Shown in pieces: positions 61,655 through 64,000 of a stretch of 64,000 bases of DNA. The DNA lies in NCBI GenBank assembly GCA_038214295.1, contig JBBQSA010000008.1, positions 15,362 to 79,361 on the forward strand. The letters are read 5' to 3'. Position 1 is the first letter of the stretch. Every line of letters begins with the position of its first letter. The notes beneath the pieces are model-generated. The model searched no databases, was not told the DNA's origin, and worked only from the letters and a program-made list of their open reading frames with translations. The stretch is from SHZI01 sp038214295 (GTDB lineage Bacteria; Pseudomonadota; Gammaproteobacteria; Steroidobacterales; GCA-2729495). The translations under genes were made by a program, and so were the position numbers.

Positions 61655-64000
61655 ATGCTGTTCCTGACCGGTAGCTACACCGCGCTGTTGTTGGCCTCGC
61701 AGGGCGTAGCCGGTGGTGTTGTGCCGATGCCCGAGATCATCGTGACGGCCAGGCGCCTCCCGGAAGCGCTGGCCACCCTGCCGGTGTCGGCCACGGTGCT
61801 CGACGCGGACCAGCTCCGGCTGCAGAACTCAACCTCGCTGGACGATATCGCCCGCTTCACGCCGGGCTTCTCGTTCAACTCGGCGGCCGGACGCGGTCCC
61901 AACTCCAACCGGCCGATGGTCCGCGGCCTGACGACGATCCGCAACGGCATTACCAACTCCACGGTGGCCGCGACCTTCGTTGACGGGGTTTACCTGGGCG
62001 GCTCCAGCCAGTCCACGCCGTTGCACGACCTGGAGCGTGTCGAGATCCTGCGGGGGCCCCAGTCCGCCCAGTTCGGCCGCGCCACCTACGCCGGCGCCAT
62101 CAACTACATCACCCGCAATCCGGGCGCGGAACCGGCCGGCGGCCTGGAAATCACCGCTGCGGAGCACGAGACCTGGCGGGCCAGCGGCTGGCTCGGCGGC
62201 CCGCTGGCCGGGAGCTGGCTGCGCGGCCTGGTCAGTGCCGGCATCGATGAGTACGGCGGCGAGTACCGCAACACCCGCGACGGGTCGCTGGTGGGCGGGG
62301 AGCAGTCCCGCGATGCCAGCCTGAAGCTGGTGGCAACGCCGCTACCCGAGCTGGACGTGACCCTGAGGGTGGCGGTGCAGGCCACGGACGACGACCACTT
62401 CGCCACCTGGCTGCAGCCCCGCGCTGCCAACAACTGCTGCTTCCGGTCCGCCGATGCGCCGCGGGCCCGGGAGTACTACAGCGGCAAGGCGCTCAAGTCC
62501 GACACGGTCACGCTGTACACCGATGCGCTGAACGAGGCCGGTGGCGCGGGCTTTGAGCTGGACCGGACGCTCGGCTCCCTCGCCATCAACTGGCGCTTCA
62601 ACGGCGGCTGGACGCTGTCCAGCCTGACCGGCGGTGTCCGGGATGACCTGCAGCGGGGCTTCGACGCGTCCTATGCGGCCTATGACCCGCTGCCGTTCCA
62701 GGCCGGTTCCTTTCTCCAGCGGGACGAGCTCGAGCAGCGGGATTTTTCCCAGGAGTTCCGGGTGAGCTCCCCGCGGGATGCCCCGTGGCGCTGGACCGGC
62801 GGTGTCTACTATTACCGGGGCAGCCTGGATGAGGTGGTCGAGAACCGGGTCGTGGTCGCCCCCGACGGCGCGGTCAGCGTCGCCCGGAATTTCGGTGACC
62901 TGGCCCGGCAGGAGGTGGCGAATCGGGCCGTCTTCGGCAGCGTCGAAACCGACCTGCCCCACGACCTCGTCGCCGGCCTCGAGCTGCGCTACGCGGCCGA
63001 CGACGTGCAGGTGGGCAGCGTGCCGAACCTGGAGGGCGCCACGCCGGGGGCCACTTACGACGCCACGTTCCGCAGCCTGTCGCCGCGCCTGACGCTGGCC
63101 TGGCAGGCGAGTGGCAGCCTGATGCCCTACCTCAACATCGCGCGGGGCCAGTCGCCGGGTACCTTCAATGCCAGCGTTCCGAACAGCGCGGAGGGCGTGC
63201 CCGACGAGCGCTACCGGGCTGTGAAGGAAGAGGTCGTCTGGAACTACGAGGTCGGCGTGCGCGGCGACCTTGCCGACAAGCGTCTCCGCTATGCCCTGGC
63301 GGTCTACCACCTGGACGTCCGTGACCAGCAGCTGACGACGGTGATCGAGCTGCCGGCAGGCGGCACGGCCTCGATTCTCGGCAACGTGGGCCGTACAGCG
63401 GTGCTCGGCCTGGAGGCCGAGGCGTGGGCTTACCTCACCGAGCGGCTCTCCGTCGGCATTACCTACGCGTGGACGGATTCGGAGATCCGGCGCCAGATCA
63501 GCGAGGACCAGGCGGATCTGCTCGGTGGCAACGGCAGCCAGGAGGACCTGAATGCGCTCGGCAATGTCGCCGGCAAGAAGACGCCCCGGGTGCCGGAGCA
63601 CATGGCCTCGCTGCAGTTGCAATACCGCCAGCCGCTGGACGGCGCACTCGACGCCTTTGCCGGTGGCGACTGGACCTACGAGTCCTCCCGCTACGCCCAG
63701 GAAGACAATCTCATCGAGACGGGCGACCGGTCACTGGTGGGATTGCACGCGGGTCTCGCGTGGCGCCGGGCGGAGCTGAAGCTCTGGGTCACGAACCTGA
63801 CAGACGACCGCACACCGGTGGACGTGCAACGCTACCTGGACCGCCGTTCGGGCACCCTGCCCTCCTGCGGCAGCTACGTTACCGCGGGCACGGCGCCGCC
63901 CGGCACGGTCTGCGCCGGATCCTCCACAAGCCCCCGGGCCTTCGCGATCAGCCTGCCCCGGGGCCGCCAGGTCGGCGCCACGCTCCGCTACCGGTTCTAG
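61655..64000 (+). CDS. TonB-dependent outer-membrane receptor
   Basis: Outer-membrane beta-barrel importing a large ligand with energy from TonB. A TonB-box-like segment (MPEIIVTARR) follows a short hydrophobic start. The plug domain shows DDIARFTPGFSFNSAAGRGP and LERVEILRGPQSAQFGRATY; the barrel ends at the C-terminal Phe of ATLRYRF, typical of outer-membrane proteins. 781 residues, complete at the window edge. Ligand unknown; the adjacent PiuC-like gene suggests a siderophore. The start codon region has a weak ribosome site. Confidence 0.94.
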   Translation: MLFLTGSYTALLLASQGVAGGVVPMPEIIVTARRLPEALATLPVSATVLDADQLRLQNSTSLDDIARFTPGFSFNSAAGRGPNSNRPMVRGLTTIRNGITNSTVAATFVDGVYLGGSSQSTPLHDLERVEILRGPQSAQFGRATYAGAINYITRNPGAEPAGGLEITAAEHETWRASGWLGGPLAGSWLRGLVSAGIDEYGGEYRNTRDGSLVGGEQSRDASLKLVATPLPELDVTLRVAVQATDDDHFATWLQPRAANNCCFRSADAPRAREYYSGKALKSDTVTLYTDALNEAGGAGFELDRTLGSLAINWRFNGGWTLSSLTGGVRDDLQRGFDASYAAYDPLPFQAGSFLQRDELEQRDFSQEFRVSSPRDAPWRWTGGVYYYRGSLDEVVENRVVVAPDGAVSVARNFGDLARQEVANRAVFGSVETDLPHDLVAGLELRYAADDVQVGSVPNLEGATPGATYDATFRSLSPRLTLAWQASGSLMPYLNIARGQSPGTFNASVPNSAEGVPDERYRAVKEEVVWNYEVGVRGDLADKRLRYALAVYHLDVRDQQLTTVIELPAGGTASILGNVGRTAVLGLEAEAWAYLTERLSVGITYAWTDSEIRRQISEDQADLLGGNGSQEDLNALGNVAGKKTPRVPEHMASLQLQYRQPLDGALDAFAGGDWTYESSRYAQEDNLIETGDRSLVGLHAGLAWRRAELKLWVTNLTDDRTPVDVQRYLDRRSGTLPSCGSYVTAGTAPPGTVCAGSSTSPRAFAISLPRGRQVGATLRYRF

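Noticed and set aside
62342..63622. 426-codon minus-strand frame over the TonB receptor
   Set aside because: Antisense shadow; no recognisable motifs.

Overview
The window is high-GC, densely coding DNA from an aerobic gammaproteobacterium. I infer this from the gene order glyQ-glyS, glnA-ntrB-ntrC, rhodanese-grxC-secB-gpsA, envC-ctpA and tatABC, the caa3/aa3-type oxidase cluster, class I GlnA with an adenylylation tyrosine, and many ATGA/GTGA start-stop overlaps. I cannot fix the order; a high-GC lineage such as Steroidobacterales or Nevskiales would fit, but this is a guess. I saw no rRNA, tRNA, CRISPR array, insertion sequence, integrase or prophage gene. No gene-free stretch exceeds 300 bases; the longest is the roughly 298 bases between glyQ and glnA, which is full of regulatory sites.

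Layout. 1-2625: glycyl-tRNA synthetase (glyS cut by the window edge, glyQ), leftward. 2709-7454: nitrogen control block with glnA behind two NtrC-type sites and a sigma-54 promoter, a DUF4124 protein, ntrB and ntrC. 7529-11241: a class-1B-like dihydroorotate dehydrogenase head-to-head with trmL, then gpsA, secB, grxC and a rhodanese. 11296-14850: envC, ctpA and a GGDEF diguanylate cyclase. 14876-20505: HIT protein, thioesterase, murI, DUF1330, a POT peptide transporter, tatCBA and dtd. 20605-26855: a dipeptide/oligopeptide ABC importer (binding lipoprotein, two permeases, two ATPases) with a cyclophilin gene lying antisense inside it, ending in a perfect 39-bp inverted repeat. 26926-31933: trkH, trkA, uvrD. 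31956-40293: heme A synthase, SURF1, an SCO-like protein, and coxC, ctaG, a small assembly protein, coxA, coxB and DUF2244. 40444-44054: bioC, bioB, comF, ubiA.

44123-48685 looks like a stress/envelope module: two paralogous Crp/Fnr-type regulators surround a glycine-zipper protein, three small membrane proteins (PA2779-like, Lmo0937-like, DUF3185) and two DUF4398 lipoproteins, one fused to OmpA. Three intergenic regions in it carry the same inverted repeat, GTNCG-CTAC-CGNAC, which I propose as the regulators' shared operator. This is the best candidate for a poorly described system in the window.

48801-52540: SOUL protein, a DUF4397 repeat lipoprotein and an ArsB/NhaD-type permease. 52576-59864: leucine/isovalerate (liu) operon with a perfect 20-bp palindrome before the MerR regulator, then isovaleryl-CoA dehydrogenase, a MaoC-type hydratase, a CitE-type lyase, and both methylcrotonyl-CoA carboxylase subunits, followed by a ceramidase-like membrane protein. 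The usual LiuC hydratase and LiuE HMG-CoA lyase are absent; the MaoC/CitE pair sits where they would be expected. 59880-64000: a TPR-serine hydrolase fusion, a PiuC-like 2-oxoglutarate/Fe(II) oxygenase and a TonB-dependent receptor, probably an iron or siderophore uptake locus.
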